NCBI GenBank assembly: GCA_034189035.1
Contig: JAXHVA010000005.1
Coordinates: 1 to 64,000, forward strand
Direction of reading: 5' to 3'
Length of the DNA: 64,000 nucleotides
From: JAUXFK01 sp034189035
GTDB taxonomy: Bacteria; Desulfobacterota; UBA8473
Of the stretch, positions 24,909 through 34,193 are shown in pieces. Made by a program: the position numbers and the translations under genes. The notes under the pieces were generated by a model, which did no database searches, was not told the origin of the DNA, and was given only the letters and a program-made list of their open reading frames with translations. Position 1 is the stretch's first letter. Each line of letters begins with the position of its first letter.

Positions 24909-26084
24909 TTATCTATTGAAAGATGTCCAGGTTTTTTGGCTATTGTTCATTGATTGATAAATCGAAAAATATATCTCTCCAATCTTTCTTGCTGTCCCTT
25001 TAACATCAAAATGGGTCTTAACTGTTCTTAAACCTTTTTGGCCTATCTCTTCGGCCTTCTTTTTATTTGATAAAATCCAGTGAACTTGAGAAGCAAGTGA
25101 CTTTGAATCCCTTGGAGGCACAAGCACTCCGTTGATCCCTGGTTCAATAAACTCAGACGGGCCACCTGAATCTGTGGAAAGAACAGTGACTCCAGATGCC
25201 ATTGCCTCTAAGAGTACAAGACCAAAAGGCTCTCTTATAGAAGGCAGTACAAATAGCGTCAAAAGAGGATAAATCAGTTCAATGTTATTCTTGACTCCAG
25301 TAAAAATACACATCTTTTCAACATCTAAATCAAAAGCCATCTTCTTGAGTTGCTGGAGCATGGGGCCCTCACCTATAAAAAGGCATTTCAGATCATTCCA
25401 TTCGTTTTTTAAATATCTAAGAGCCTCTATTAAATAGACCTGCCCCTTTTCTGTAACCATACGTCCTACAGTTCCAATCAAAGGGCCATTCCCTAAAATA
25501 CCGAGTTCCATTTTCATTTGTTCCTGTGGAGATCTAGGATAAAACCGTTCAAGGTCAACTCCGTTGTTTATGACGACGATTCTATCTCGATCAATACCTA
25601 ACCTTAGCATGTCTTTTTTCATAGCATTCGAAATACAGATAAAGATGCTGCTTCTATAAGAGAGAATCCTTTCAAGCATAATATATATATATCGAATTAA
25701 AAAGGGAGTATCTGTATAATCAAACAGGGAAACATGAACAGTAGAAACACTCTTAATACCAGTAACCATAGATGCAATCCTGCCGTAAAAATTTGCTCTG
25801 TATCCATGAGTATGAAGAATATCCACAGGATTTTTCTTTATGTATTTCACAAGAGAAGAAATGGATCGTATTGAGAACTTCTTTTTCATGTCAATGATCG
25901 TATAATTATAATTGAAGTTCTCAAGTATCTTTATGAAGGGCCCTTGGTATGGAAGTATAATCGCATGTTGAATCATTTTGTCTGTGTATCTGATCAAATC
26001 TTGAAGGTAACGTTCTCCACCTGCAATTCCAGCAGAGCTTAAAACATGGAGAACGTTTATCTTTTGTTTTTTACTTGAACTCAT
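24909..26084 (-). CDS. Glycosyltransferase family 4, GT-B
   Basis: A 391-aa GT-B enzyme. VLHVLSSAGIAGGERYLQDL is the N-terminal acceptor-domain start. DILHTHGYRANFYGRIASMV follows, and the donor domain has GTVGRMVTEKGQVYLIEAL, LPSIREPFGLVLLEAMASG and the family EX7E motif. It lies 15 bp upstream of the sulfotransferase and 9 bp from the next glycosyltransferase. It adds a sugar of unknown kind to the lipid-linked repeat unit. Confidence 0.9.
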   Translation of the reverse strand: MSSSKKQKINVLHVLSSAGIAGGERYLQDLIRYTDKMIQHAIILPYQGPFIKILENFNYNYTIIDMKKKFSIRSISSLVKYIKKNPVDILHTHGYRANFYGRIASMVTGIKSVSTVHVSLFDYTDTPFLIRYIYIMLERILSYRSSIFICISNAMKKDMLRLGIDRDRIVVINNGVDLERFYPRSPQEQMKMELGILGNGPLIGTVGRMVTEKGQVYLIEALRYLKNEWNDLKCLFIGEGPMLQQLKKMAFDLDVEKMCIFTGVKNNIELIYPLLTLFVLPSIREPFGLVLLEAMASGVTVLSTDSGGPSEFIEPGINGVLVPPRDSKSLASQVHWILSNKKKAEEIGQKGLRTVKTHFDVKGTARKIGEIYFSIYQSMNNSQKTWTSFNR

Positions 26085-26093
26085 ATGAAATAT

Positions 26094-27281
26094 TTAATGT
26101 TTGCACGAGAACGCTTCTTTATAAATCCTATTCGCTAAGAACTTACGGTCATATTTTGCAACAATAAATCTACGGCCATTCTCTCCCAATTGGGCAGCCT
26201 TCTTCTGATTGGCAAGTAAGTCGATAATTGCATCTGATAGTGCTTCGGTATCTCCTGGTTCCACAAATTTTATCGCTTCTGACTGGTTGAAAACATCGGT
26301 GGTTCCCTCTATTCTTGATGCGATAACAGGCTTACCGCATGCCATATAATCGAATATTTTTACAGGTGATCTTAAACCGGCGCTTTGCACAAACGGAGAG
26401 ATACAAATATCCATAGCAGATATCCAGGTTGGCATGTCTTCATAGTCAATCTGACCGGAAAAAAGAAAACGCATATTAAGTCCTTTACTCTCTACAGCTT
26501 TCATCCATGTTTCTTTCATAGGTCCTTCACCGATAATCACAAAACGGGTTGAAGATTCCTTCTCGAGTATGAGAGGTGCAGCATCAATAAGAACATCGAT
26601 TCCCTGGTGTCTCAGTAGCGTACCAGCAAATCCAACATATTTCTCTTCAAGGTCAATATTTAGACGAGCCCTAGATTCTCTAACAGGCATAGGCCTAAAC
26701 AGATCGGTATTTGCTCCGCTGGGTAATTCGACGAATTTTGTAGCTTGCAGTCCCGGGTTTTCGTTAAGGATTTTTCCCAATATCTCTTTTGTAATTACAA
26801 ACGCCCTTTGGCAGAGTTTCAGATTGATCTTATCTTGGAATTCAGATAAGAATTTACGAATTCGGAAACGTGTTAAAGATCCCTCTTGATAGATTCTTCT
26901 GTAGGGATCATCGTTAATCTCGTAAAAAAAGAGAGAATTAATTAATCTTGCATATATGCTTGGAATAATACTTCCCATTCGCCTCATATAAACGACATCA
27001 GGACGGGTTTTAAACACAGTCATTAATAGAAAAAAAGTTAAAGATATATTAAATGAGAGAAATCGAAAAAATGACAGATTAACGAAAGGAATTTCGACGA
27101 TTTTTATCAATGATTTTTCAATATCAAAGTGATATCTCGGCAGAAACAGGGTAACATCATGCCCCAGGACTGAGAGATTTTGTGCCAGATCTCTGATCTT
27201 TACAGTCGCTCCGACAAATTTTTTCCATCTTGGATCATGCCAGTATGCGAAAATAAAAAATTTATACGGTTTCATAAACAA
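26094..27281 (-). CDS. Glycosyltransferase family 4, GT-B
   Basis: A 395-aa GT-B enzyme. The N-terminal domain has IRDLAQNLSVLGHDVTLFLP. Near the middle is PSGANTDLFRPMP, and the donor domain has GFAGTLLRHQGIDVLIDAAP and VKIFDYMACGKPVIASRIEG. In the last motif the usual EAMACG is FDYMACG, a common variant. The ATG at 27281 has another two codons downstream, so the start is not certain. It is in the same run as its neighbours; donor unknown. Confidence 0.9.
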   Translation of the reverse strand: MFMKPYKFFIFAYWHDPRWKKFVGATVKIRDLAQNLSVLGHDVTLFLPRYHFDIEKSLIKIVEIPFVNLSFFRFLSFNISLTFFLLMTVFKTRPDVVYMRRMGSIIPSIYARLINSLFFYEINDDPYRRIYQEGSLTRFRIRKFLSEFQDKINLKLCQRAFVITKEILGKILNENPGLQATKFVELPSGANTDLFRPMPVRESRARLNIDLEEKYVGFAGTLLRHQGIDVLIDAAPLILEKESSTRFVIIGEGPMKETWMKAVESKGLNMRFLFSGQIDYEDMPTWISAMDICISPFVQSAGLRSPVKIFDYMACGKPVIASRIEGTTDVFNQSEAIKFVEPGDTEALSDAIIDLLANQKKAAQLGENGRRFIVAKYDRKFLANRIYKEAFSCKH

Positions 27282-27387
27282 AGAGAAATGTCAAAATTAT
27301 TCCTAATTTGTATTAAAATGCTCAGATACGTTGCACACATTATTATGTGTGCTGCATTTACTGAGATAAATCAATAGCAATTTTAGT

Positions 27388-28236
27388 TTATTTTGTTTTA
27401 GTTTCAGGAAAATCATCTATCTTTTCTTTTGAGAACACATACCATCTGTGATCGTAGTAATTCGTTATATCTAGCAGTTGGTAAGAGAAATATCCATTTT
27501 CGAGAAAAAGTTGAATACATTCTTCTATACTACCATCAATGTATTCAATTTCCTGTGGATGAAATTCAATAAAAAATTTTGGAGCTTCTTTCAGTCTCAT
27601 AATCCTTCTTGCACCTTTTAGCGCAAGCCATTCCGCCCCTTCAATATCAATCTTTATGAGTTGAGGGATGCCATATTTGTATGCAAAATGGTCAAGCGTA
27701 TCAGCACTAATTCTATATGTCTCACTGATATTTTTCGAATCACCAAAGGAAAATATTCGTCCAACTCCCTGGTTTCCATGTCTGGATTCAAAAAAAAGCA
27801 CAGTAGAAGATTCATTTGAAACAGCTTTATTCACTGCTATAATATTATCTTCCATTTCATTAATTTGGATATTGGTCTTCAGTTGACTCCAGATTTTCAC
27901 TGATGGCTCAAAGGCAACCACCTGAATACTCTGTTTGGCAGCCAATAAACTAAAAAGGCCGATGTTAGCACCTACATCAAAAATCAAATCTCCTTTAGAA
28001 ATAAGGGAGAGAAAAATATTCATCTGGACAGGTTCATATTCGCCGCAATAAAATAGCCTCGATCCAATTGTTTCTCCAGTGAAAATACAGAATTTAGTAT
28101 CCTTATATAAGATTTTTGTTTCGAAATCAGTGAGGAATCCAGGGATGCGTCTTATTATACGCATCCCCCAAACAATGCTGATATTCTTTGTTATCCAGCG
28201 CAATAAGTAAGGAATAAGATATCTTTTTGATAGCAT
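27388..28236 (-). CDS. FkbM family methyltransferase
   Basis: A 282-aa SAM-dependent methyltransferase. Motif I is DLIFDVGANIGLFSLLAAK and motif II is VVAFEPSVKIWSQLKTNI, both typical of the FkbM group. LIKIDIEGAEWLALKGARRI is the family's acidic motif. FkbM proteins O-methylate sugars or polyketides and are common in surface-polysaccharide loci. It probably puts a methyl group on a glycan hydroxyl, perhaps a terminal cap. The neighbouring methyltransferase at 28302 is a different family, so two distinct methylations are possible. Confidence 0.85.
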   Translation of the reverse strand: MLSKRYLIPYLLRWITKNISIVWGMRIIRRIPGFLTDFETKILYKDTKFCIFTGETIGSRLFYCGEYEPVQMNIFLSLISKGDLIFDVGANIGLFSLLAAKQSIQVVAFEPSVKIWSQLKTNIQINEMEDNIIAVNKAVSNESSTVLFFESRHGNQGVGRIFSFGDSKNISETYRISADTLDHFAYKYGIPQLIKIDIEGAEWLALKGARRIMRLKEAPKFFIEFHPQEIEYIDGSIEECIQLFLENGYFSYQLLDITNYYDHRWYVFSKEKIDDFPETKTK

Positions 28237-28301
28237 CGCTACATAATTTCCATTTTAAGAAACAAAGGAACAATCAAAAAATCTGACTGACAATAACTTT
28301 A

Positions 28302-29324
28302 TTACACCTTTCTTGCAATTAATACGATATTGTCTCCTCGGCAGTCATTTGCCAAGGGTTTCAAGCTATCCTCACTATCAAAATAGGATAGATTATCCTG
28401 AACGCAGCTTACAGCATCTATTAAATATGTCCTTCTATGCCAAATAGTGTAAAGTTGTTCTTTTATTCGTTGGAAAATCCGTTCTGATATATTGAGCAAG
28501 TATACTTTTTCCAGGATATTCTTTATTTTACGTTTTGTATTCACTGTTTGTTTTTTGTATTCATGTTTCCTTTCATCATTGCCATAGGAAAAAACGTTTT
28601 CCACGAAATACCCACTGTTTTCCATTAATTGAATCAAGTTTCCCTTAGAGAAAAGGAATATGTGAAACGGATTGAATCCTTTCCAGCTCAACTTTTCATA
28701 AGTAATATTGGCTGATTGCGCATTCGGAGTATCAATAATCAAAAAGCCGTCATCTTCCAGGAGTTGATAAATCGTAGCAATGAAATTCTTCGGAGAAACA
28801 ATATGCTCCAGAATATCTATCGCAAGGATCAGCGGGTATTTTTCTTTGCTGTGTTCTTTTACAAATTCCTCAAGCGTTCCTTTAAAAGTCGGAACACCAA
28901 ACTTGTTTATTGCATATGAAGCGGCCTCTTTCGATAATTCGATCCCTTGAACCTTCCAGTTCAATTCCTTCAATAAAGCAAGTAGATATCCTTTGGCGCT
29001 GCCTATATCAAGCGCCTTTTTAGGAAAGACTCCGTTTTGAATCAATGGTACACTACGACGATAGACTTCTATGATCCGTTTAAACTCATTTTGATCTGTA
29101 CGATTGAAAAAATAATAGTTTTTTCTGTAAAGTGCTGGGATTTCATCTTCCTTTAGCCTGGGCGAGTTAAACAAAAGGCCACAGCCTTTGCAGCTTCGAA
29201 TAAAAAACTCACCGGGGTAATCAAAATTGGAAAACTCTCTATTAAGAAAGGGATCACTCTGGTTTGAGCCACAAATAAAGCATGGATTGTTCACTTCTTC
29301 TTTTATGGTGATCTTTTCTTGCAA
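28302..29324 (-). CDS. Class I methyltransferase with N-terminal zinc ribbon
   Basis: A 340-aa protein with an N-terminal CFICGSNQSD plus CKGCGLLF pattern (two CxxC pairs) that forms a small zinc ribbon, then a SAM-binding domain with ALDIGSAKGYLLALLKE, VQGIELSKEAASYAI and ILAIDILEHIVSPKNFI. This architecture (zinc ribbon and methyltransferase type 11/12) occurs in nucleotide-sugar C-methyltransferases and in orphan polysaccharide genes. It may act on an NDP-keto-sugar or the growing glycan. The C-terminal 90 residues look family-specific. Confidence 0.8.
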   Translation of the reverse strand: MQEKITIKEEVNNPCFICGSNQSDPFLNREFSNFDYPGEFFIRSCKGCGLLFNSPRLKEDEIPALYRKNYYFFNRTDQNEFKRIIEVYRRSVPLIQNGVFPKKALDIGSAKGYLLALLKELNWKVQGIELSKEAASYAINKFGVPTFKGTLEEFVKEHSKEKYPLILAIDILEHIVSPKNFIATIYQLLEDDGFLIIDTPNAQSANITYEKLSWKGFNPFHIFLFSKGNLIQLMENSGYFVENVFSYGNDERKHEYKKQTVNTKRKIKNILEKVYLLNISERIFQRIKEQLYTIWHRRTYLIDAVSCVQDNLSYFDSEDSLKPLANDCRGDNIVLIARKV

Positions 29325-29466
29325 ATCCTTAGTACCTCTGGTTCATCTCTTTCATTCTTACAACCAAAAAACAATCTCCTGTTATGCTTTAATGCGCATA
29401 CAGTGCTTTATAATAAGTTGCATACCTTATAATATGACCGCCTTAGCTGAGTAAACTCAATAGGGA

Positions 29467-30684
29467 TTAATTCTTATTTAATAACTCCGATAAAGAGGAG
29501 ATCACATGCTTTGCTGAAAGATTTTTCAGGCATGGCTGGACCTCTTCACATGCAAGGAACCATCTTGTATAATGGCAGGGGCTACATGCAATATTTTTAA
29601 GAGATAGTGCCTTGTGGTTCTCTTCGTTAATATAATTTTTTGCCTGAGAAGTTGGCCCAAATATACCAACGCTACTTACCCCCAAAGAAAAGGCAATGTG
29701 TCTCAATCCACTGTCATTTGATAGAAAAAGAGAACAACATCCTATAATTGCTGCTGTTTTTCGAATCGACCCAGTATCTTTACAGATCACAGCAGAAAGA
29801 ATATCCGCATTCTGGACAGAAGATATTAAATCATTTTCATCAGGTCCAAAAAAGAATATAATCCATACATTATCTTTGTTGGCCATTTCTTTTGCCACAG
29901 CAATGAACTTTTCAATCTCCCATCGTTTCCATTCTTGCTGCTTTCCACAACCTGGATGAATCCCTAAAAGCGTTGCCCCAGGGGGAATATCCATCTTCAT
30001 AAGCCATCGCTGGGCGTCATCCGTTTCATCTTTACTTAAATAGAACTGAAGCGTATGAGGGCCATTTGTAACACTCAGAAAGTTTGCCAGCCTTATGTTT
30101 TGTTCCAGCTCCGAATCGCTTTGGTTTGCCTTCAGCTTATGTGTATAAAGAAAAGCTCTTCCTCTCCAATCTTCACCAATACGCTGTGATGCACCGCTTA
30201 AAAATGATAAAAGGCTTCCTACTACAGGATCAGTCCCTGCTGCGGCCATAACTGCATCCGGTTTTAGTGCTTTTAGTAATCGGCCAACATAGAAATAGTA
30301 AAAAAACCCATCCTTCTTTTTAATATTGATAATTAAGATCTTTTCTATATCTGGGTCAGGTTCAAAGATTTCAGAACAGATCTTTGATGGCACAACAAGA
30401 TTTATCTTGAGTTGAGGGTTGCTTTGCTTTAGAGATCTAATTGTGGGTATCAACATAAGATGGTTTCCAATCCCGCCAAAACCAAGAATAATCAATCTTC
30501 CTGACTGCAGTGATGGCTTTGAAGGTAACATCAACCTTAATAGAGTAAAACAAAAGCTAAGGATATTGTAAAAAACTGTACTTATAGACAAGGAAAGAAA
30601 TTGAAAAAAAGTACGCCCTCGTAAAAGCGTATTCCCTCTTCTAAAGTCTATTATTTCTTCGTTTTTTCTTGAGTCATTAAACAC
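29467..30684 (-). CDS. Glycosyltransferase family 9 (heptosyltransferase-like) with hydrophobic N-terminus
   Basis: A 405-aa GT9 protein. LIILGFGGIGNHLMLIPTIR is the N-terminal glycine-rich motif, and HPGCGKQQEWKRW and SNDSGLRHIAFSLGVSSVGI give the donor half, with the SPCHYTRWFLACEEVQPC cysteine tail seen in many GT9s. Residues about 26-50 are hydrophobic and may anchor it at the membrane; a start at the later MLPSKPS would remove them. The GTG at 30684 overlaps the end of the upstream gene by 34 bp. It probably adds heptose or a related sugar to the glycan, donor unproved. Confidence 0.85.
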   Translation of the reverse strand: MFNDSRKNEEIIDFRRGNTLLRGRTFFQFLSLSISTVFYNILSFCFTLLRLMLPSKPSLQSGRLIILGFGGIGNHLMLIPTIRSLKQSNPQLKINLVVPSKICSEIFEPDPDIEKILIINIKKKDGFFYYFYVGRLLKALKPDAVMAAAGTDPVVGSLLSFLSGASQRIGEDWRGRAFLYTHKLKANQSDSELEQNIRLANFLSVTNGPHTLQFYLSKDETDDAQRWLMKMDIPPGATLLGIHPGCGKQQEWKRWEIEKFIAVAKEMANKDNVWIIFFFGPDENDLISSVQNADILSAVICKDTGSIRKTAAIIGCCSLFLSNDSGLRHIAFSLGVSSVGIFGPTSQAKNYINEENHKALSLKNIACSPCHYTRWFLACEEVQPCLKNLSAKHVISSLSELLNKN

Positions 30685-31964
30685 TTCGATGAATGCACCC
30701 CTTGATTGAGTATGTCTGCGAATTGAGAAGTAAGATTTTTCTGGTCAAATTTTTCAACCTCTTTCCAATTTGTCTTCCATGGTAAGTCCTGTTTCTTCCA
30801 TCGTTGGTAAAGGGCAAGGTATGCATCTTTAATCTCATTTACGTCGTCGAAATCAGCAACAATACCCGTGTTTGTCTTTTTGATGATCGATGCAGAATCT
30901 CCATCTTTAGGAATTAAGGAAAGAATCGGCTTTCCTGATGCCATATATTCAAAGATCTTGCTTGGAATAACATCTTTCCCCCTTTCCCTGCTTAAGAGTA
31001 ATAGCAATACGTCAGCTCTTGATAAACACTGTATAGCTTTCTTTCTAGGAACAAATCCAATGAACTTACATATTCCATGTTTATCTTTAGTTCCAATATC
31101 ATTAGCCGTATTTGGCCCCACGAACTCTATGCATACTTCTTCCTGTGAAATCTCCCCTTCATCAATAAGTTCTTCTATGGCCTGAAGGAATGATATCGGT
31201 TTAAACGTGTCGTAGAATACCCCGTTGAATACTGTAACAAACTTCTGCATATTCTCCTCTTTGTACCATGATGAAGAATCATCAGTAAAATCTTTCGGAT
31301 CATAACCAGCCGTAATCGTAAAGAATTTATGCGAATTCCCATTATGTTTTGAAAGCAGTCGGGCGAAAACAGGAGCCATTGTTACGATTCTGTCAGCATT
31401 ATTAATAATCATCTTTTCAAGCCTATAATGGAGTCTTTTATGAAATGAAGTAACGAAGTCCAGCCTTGGATCTTCAAACCATTCGTCACGAAACTCGGCT
31501 ATCCAGGTAAGGCCCGTCCTTTTCTTAATGAGCAATGCAATCAGATGAGATGAAAGAGGGCCAGAGGTTGAGTAAATGGCATCAATATTGTGTTTGCGGA
31601 TCATATTCATACCAGAAAAAAAAGCAAAAGGAATCCACCCAATCTGTTCATCTGGATGGAGGAATATTTTTTTGATAATCTTGTCAATTCTTCTTAGACG
31701 AAAAGGATTAAAAAAGCGATAGATCCAAGCTGCTTTTAACATTTTACTCCTTTTAATTTTAATTTCTGACGGAAGCTCCTTTAACAATTCGGGGTCATTT
31801 GCATAGTAATAATCTGCCTTATTTGGTGTTAGTATAATAGGTTTCCATCCGAATTCCGGCAGATACTTTGCTAGTTTAACAGGGCGTAATGCTCCAGAGC
31901 CGCCTAATGGAGGGAAGAGATATGCAACCATTAAGATGTTTTTTTCTTGTTTCATCTTTGTCAT
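30651..31964 (-). CDS. Glycosyltransferase family 4-like, GT-B
   Basis: A 437-aa protein. The N-terminal domain opens with ILMVAYLFPPLGGSGALRPV. The donor domain has KIFEYMASGKPILSLIPKDG, a divergent form of the EX7E motif, and TNTGIVADFDDVNEIKDAYL. Many GT4 proteins of this subtype transfer deoxy- or amino-sugars in O-antigens. Two in-frame ATGs (31964 and 31955) lie close together with no strong ribosome binding site. Donor not predictable. Confidence 0.85.
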   Translation of the reverse strand: MTKMKQEKNILMVAYLFPPLGGSGALRPVKLAKYLPEFGWKPIILTPNKADYYYANDPELLKELPSEIKIKRSKMLKAAWIYRFFNPFRLRRIDKIIKKIFLHPDEQIGWIPFAFFSGMNMIRKHNIDAIYSTSGPLSSHLIALLIKKRTGLTWIAEFRDEWFEDPRLDFVTSFHKRLHYRLEKMIINNADRIVTMAPVFARLLSKHNGNSHKFFTITAGYDPKDFTDDSSSWYKEENMQKFVTVFNGVFYDTFKPISFLQAIEELIDEGEISQEEVCIEFVGPNTANDIGTKDKHGICKFIGFVPRKKAIQCLSRADVLLLLLSRERGKDVIPSKIFEYMASGKPILSLIPKDGDSASIIKKTNTGIVADFDDVNEIKDAYLALYQRWKKQDLPWKTNWKEVEKFDQKNLTSQFADILNQGVHSSKCLMTQEKTKK

Positions 31965-32036
31965 AGCAACGGTTTATATCGTATTATTTTGCTTTATGAA
32001 ACAGAAAGTACTTTCGAGTTTCAACGGCAATTAAAT

Positions 32037-33068
32037 TTAAATCTTGTTAAGATCATCTACATTGGAAGCCCGAAAAGTAACTATACGACGAAATTGCCCT
32101 AATATTTTTCTATCCAAAAGGGATACAGGGTATCGAATAATCATCTGAAAATACCTCAACAATGCGGACAAACGCCCTTTGTCTTTCCACTTTCTAAAAA
32201 CATCGATATAGAAGATTTCAACGGTTGTCTTCGCAATTATCTTTTTCTTTTTTCGATTTGATATTCCACAGTCTTTTGCATGCCTCTTTATAATCGAAAT
32301 TGATTCTTCGTGAAAACGAATTCCCTGTAGTATTGTTTTGCTCTCAGAATGTTCTCTGAAACGGGCAACTTTTCTATCTATTAAATAGGGATTAACACCT
32401 GCTAATCCAATTCTGAGGAAAAACTCACGGTCAAAACAGAAGTTCAACGATTGATCAAAACCGCCCAAGTCTTCATAAATCTCTTTGCTCCAAAAACTGG
32501 CAGGTTGAGCAAATGTTGAGCTGTAAGTTTTTTCCACGAAATAGGAAAGCCTCTCCGGCCACCATGGTGTAAATATCCTCTTTACTTTAGTTCCTTCAAA
32601 TATGACACATTCTCCGGCAACAAGATGTGGATCACCATTTTTCTTAAATATTGGTGCTATACTACTCAATGCACCTGGACAATAAAGATCATCACTGTTT
32701 ATGTATGCATAAATATCCCCAGAGGCTTTTGCAAAACCCTTGTTAATTGCATGGCTTTGCCCCCTATCCTTTTCACTGATCCAGAAAGCAAGCCATTTTT
32801 CATATTTTTTTATAATCTCTACAGATTCATCGATAGAGCCTCCATCTATAATTATGTATTCAAGATTCGGATAGCCTTGAAGAAGGATTGAACGGATGGT
32901 CTCTTCGAGGAATTTCCCCTGATTATAACTGGGAGTAACGATACTGATCTTTGGCCACGGTGAGTTATTGAGCATGGTCTTGGAGAGTTTTGGAGATTCT
33001 TCTGTCCATGGCCAACCGATTTTGTTAGGTGGAGGTGATGGAATTTCTTCTAATATGGGACTCATCAT
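32037..33068 (-). CDS. Glycosyltransferase family 2, GT-A
   Basis: A 343-aa GT-A enzyme. The nucleotide-binding region is ISIVTPSYNQGKFLEETIRS and the metal-binding DxD-like motif is AYINSDDLYCP. The acceptor side has FDQSLNFCFDREFFLRIGLAG. It needs Mn or Mg and inverts. It likely adds one sugar to the lipid-linked repeat. The start ATG at 33068 gives a 27-residue leader before the conserved domain. It sits in the middle of the glycosyltransferase block, with about 70 bp to its upstream neighbour. Confidence 0.9.
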   Translation of the reverse strand: MMSPILEEIPSPPPNKIGWPWTEESPKLSKTMLNNSPWPKISIVTPSYNQGKFLEETIRSILLQGYPNLEYIIIDGGSIDESVEIIKKYEKWLAFWISEKDRGQSHAINKGFAKASGDIYAYINSDDLYCPGALSSIAPIFKKNGDPHLVAGECVIFEGTKVKRIFTPWWPERLSYFVEKTYSSTFAQPASFWSKEIYEDLGGFDQSLNFCFDREFFLRIGLAGVNPYLIDRKVARFREHSESKTILQGIRFHEESISIIKRHAKDCGISNRKKKKIIAKTTVEIFYIDVFRKWKDKGRLSALLRYFQMIIRYPVSLLDRKILGQFRRIVTFRASNVDDLNKI

Positions 33069-33122
33069 AACAGCTTTCCCTCATTTCACTTTAAAGAAAG
33101 TAACTATAACCCAACATGAAAG

Positions 33123-34130
33123 TTACTGTGTTTTCAAATTTTTACGTAGAAATAGATTAACAAAACCCAGGATAATACGCTCATATTTCCTTCTTTTTTC
33201 CATAGGTTTCTTTAACAACCAAGACAATGAAACCGTTGGCAGTCGTTTATGAAGATATGGTCGATGTTTTTCTAATGTTTGTTCGATTTGGGTGAAAGAG
33301 TATCCCATTTGAGTAAATGTTTCTCTTCCCAATAAGGAAAAGTATTCCTTTGTGATCCTCCATATCTGAGGATTTTTTAATGACTGCTCCCATTTATCAC
33401 CGTATTTCAATACAGGACGAAGGTTCTTATCGATTTCGTTTTTATCACCAAGGTTCCATTCGCATTGATCTTTATAGCCATAATCTATGATCTCAGATGA
33501 AAAGTCTATGCCTATCCAATTACAGATTCTCTCTATCTCATTGTTCGGGTCCTTTAAAATGTCTTCGTAAAGAACGACAATACGATTCATTCCCAATTGT
33601 TCAGCACTTTTTAGAAGAAGATGAGGCGCTACAGATAGATCGTTTTTCAACCTTTCGAGTTTAAACCAATTTTTTTTAACCCATGTGTTTAATATAGAAG
33701 AAACAACAGCCATAGGATTCCGAAGTAAAATGATATAATAGGCATTAGGAAAAGTTTTGTATAATTCCGGAATTATGAAATAATAACGCGGTGTTTTGTC
33801 TAGAAAATAAGGCTTATTTGATTTGATCAAAGCTTGTTGGTATAAGTAGGAATACATCCTGCGAACACCTTCATAGTATTCGGTCTCTCCATGAGGGAGT
33901 GTACGGAGAAAATCCTTCAGTGCTATTGAGGCAATATAGGCATCAAATTCAGCTTTATATCCCTTTTGGCGGAGAGCATAGAACGGGTATAACATTAACC
34001 AAGGCTCAGAATCGGCATGTATGCTCTGATGATTCCCCAAAATTCTCTGTAGCATTGTAGAACCTGCTCTGGGCTGAGAAATTATAAAGATTAATTGCTT
34101 GCCAATAGGCCTACTAACTCTTTCTTCCAA
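33123..34130 (-). CDS. Sulfotransferase family protein (second of two)
   Basis: A 335-aa protein. The phosphosulfate loop is ISQPRAGSTMLQRILGNHQ, close to residues 15-33, and the 3'-phosphate site is ILLRNPMAVVSSILNTW. Further regions (VVLYEDILKDPNNEIERICN) fit the Sulfotransfer_1/3 fold. It is not a recent copy of the first sulfotransferase: the loops are similar but the rest is divergent. Two such genes in one polysaccharide locus point to sulfation at two positions or of two components. Confidence 0.85.
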   Translation of the reverse strand: MEERVSRPIGKQLIFIISQPRAGSTMLQRILGNHQSIHADSEPWLMLYPFYALRQKGYKAEFDAYIASIALKDFLRTLPHGETEYYEGVRRMYSYLYQQALIKSNKPYFLDKTPRYYFIIPELYKTFPNAYYIILLRNPMAVVSSILNTWVKKNWFKLERLKNDLSVAPHLLLKSAEQLGMNRIVVLYEDILKDPNNEIERICNWIGIDFSSEIIDYGYKDQCEWNLGDKNEIDKNLRPVLKYGDKWEQSLKNPQIWRITKEYFSLLGRETFTQMGYSFTQIEQTLEKHRPYLHKRLPTVSLSWLLKKPMEKRRKYERIILGFVNLFLRKNLKTQ

Positions 34131-34193
34131 CTTTATTTGCCCTGTCCAAATACCCCAAATGATCCTAATATATTAAAAACAATCCTTTGTCTT

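Noticed and set aside
25680..25695. AT dinucleotide run in a glycosyltransferase gene as a phase-variation tract
   Set aside because: Only about six repeats, dinucleotide slippage would break the gene, but the tract codes normally for an Ile/Tyr-rich segment and is short.
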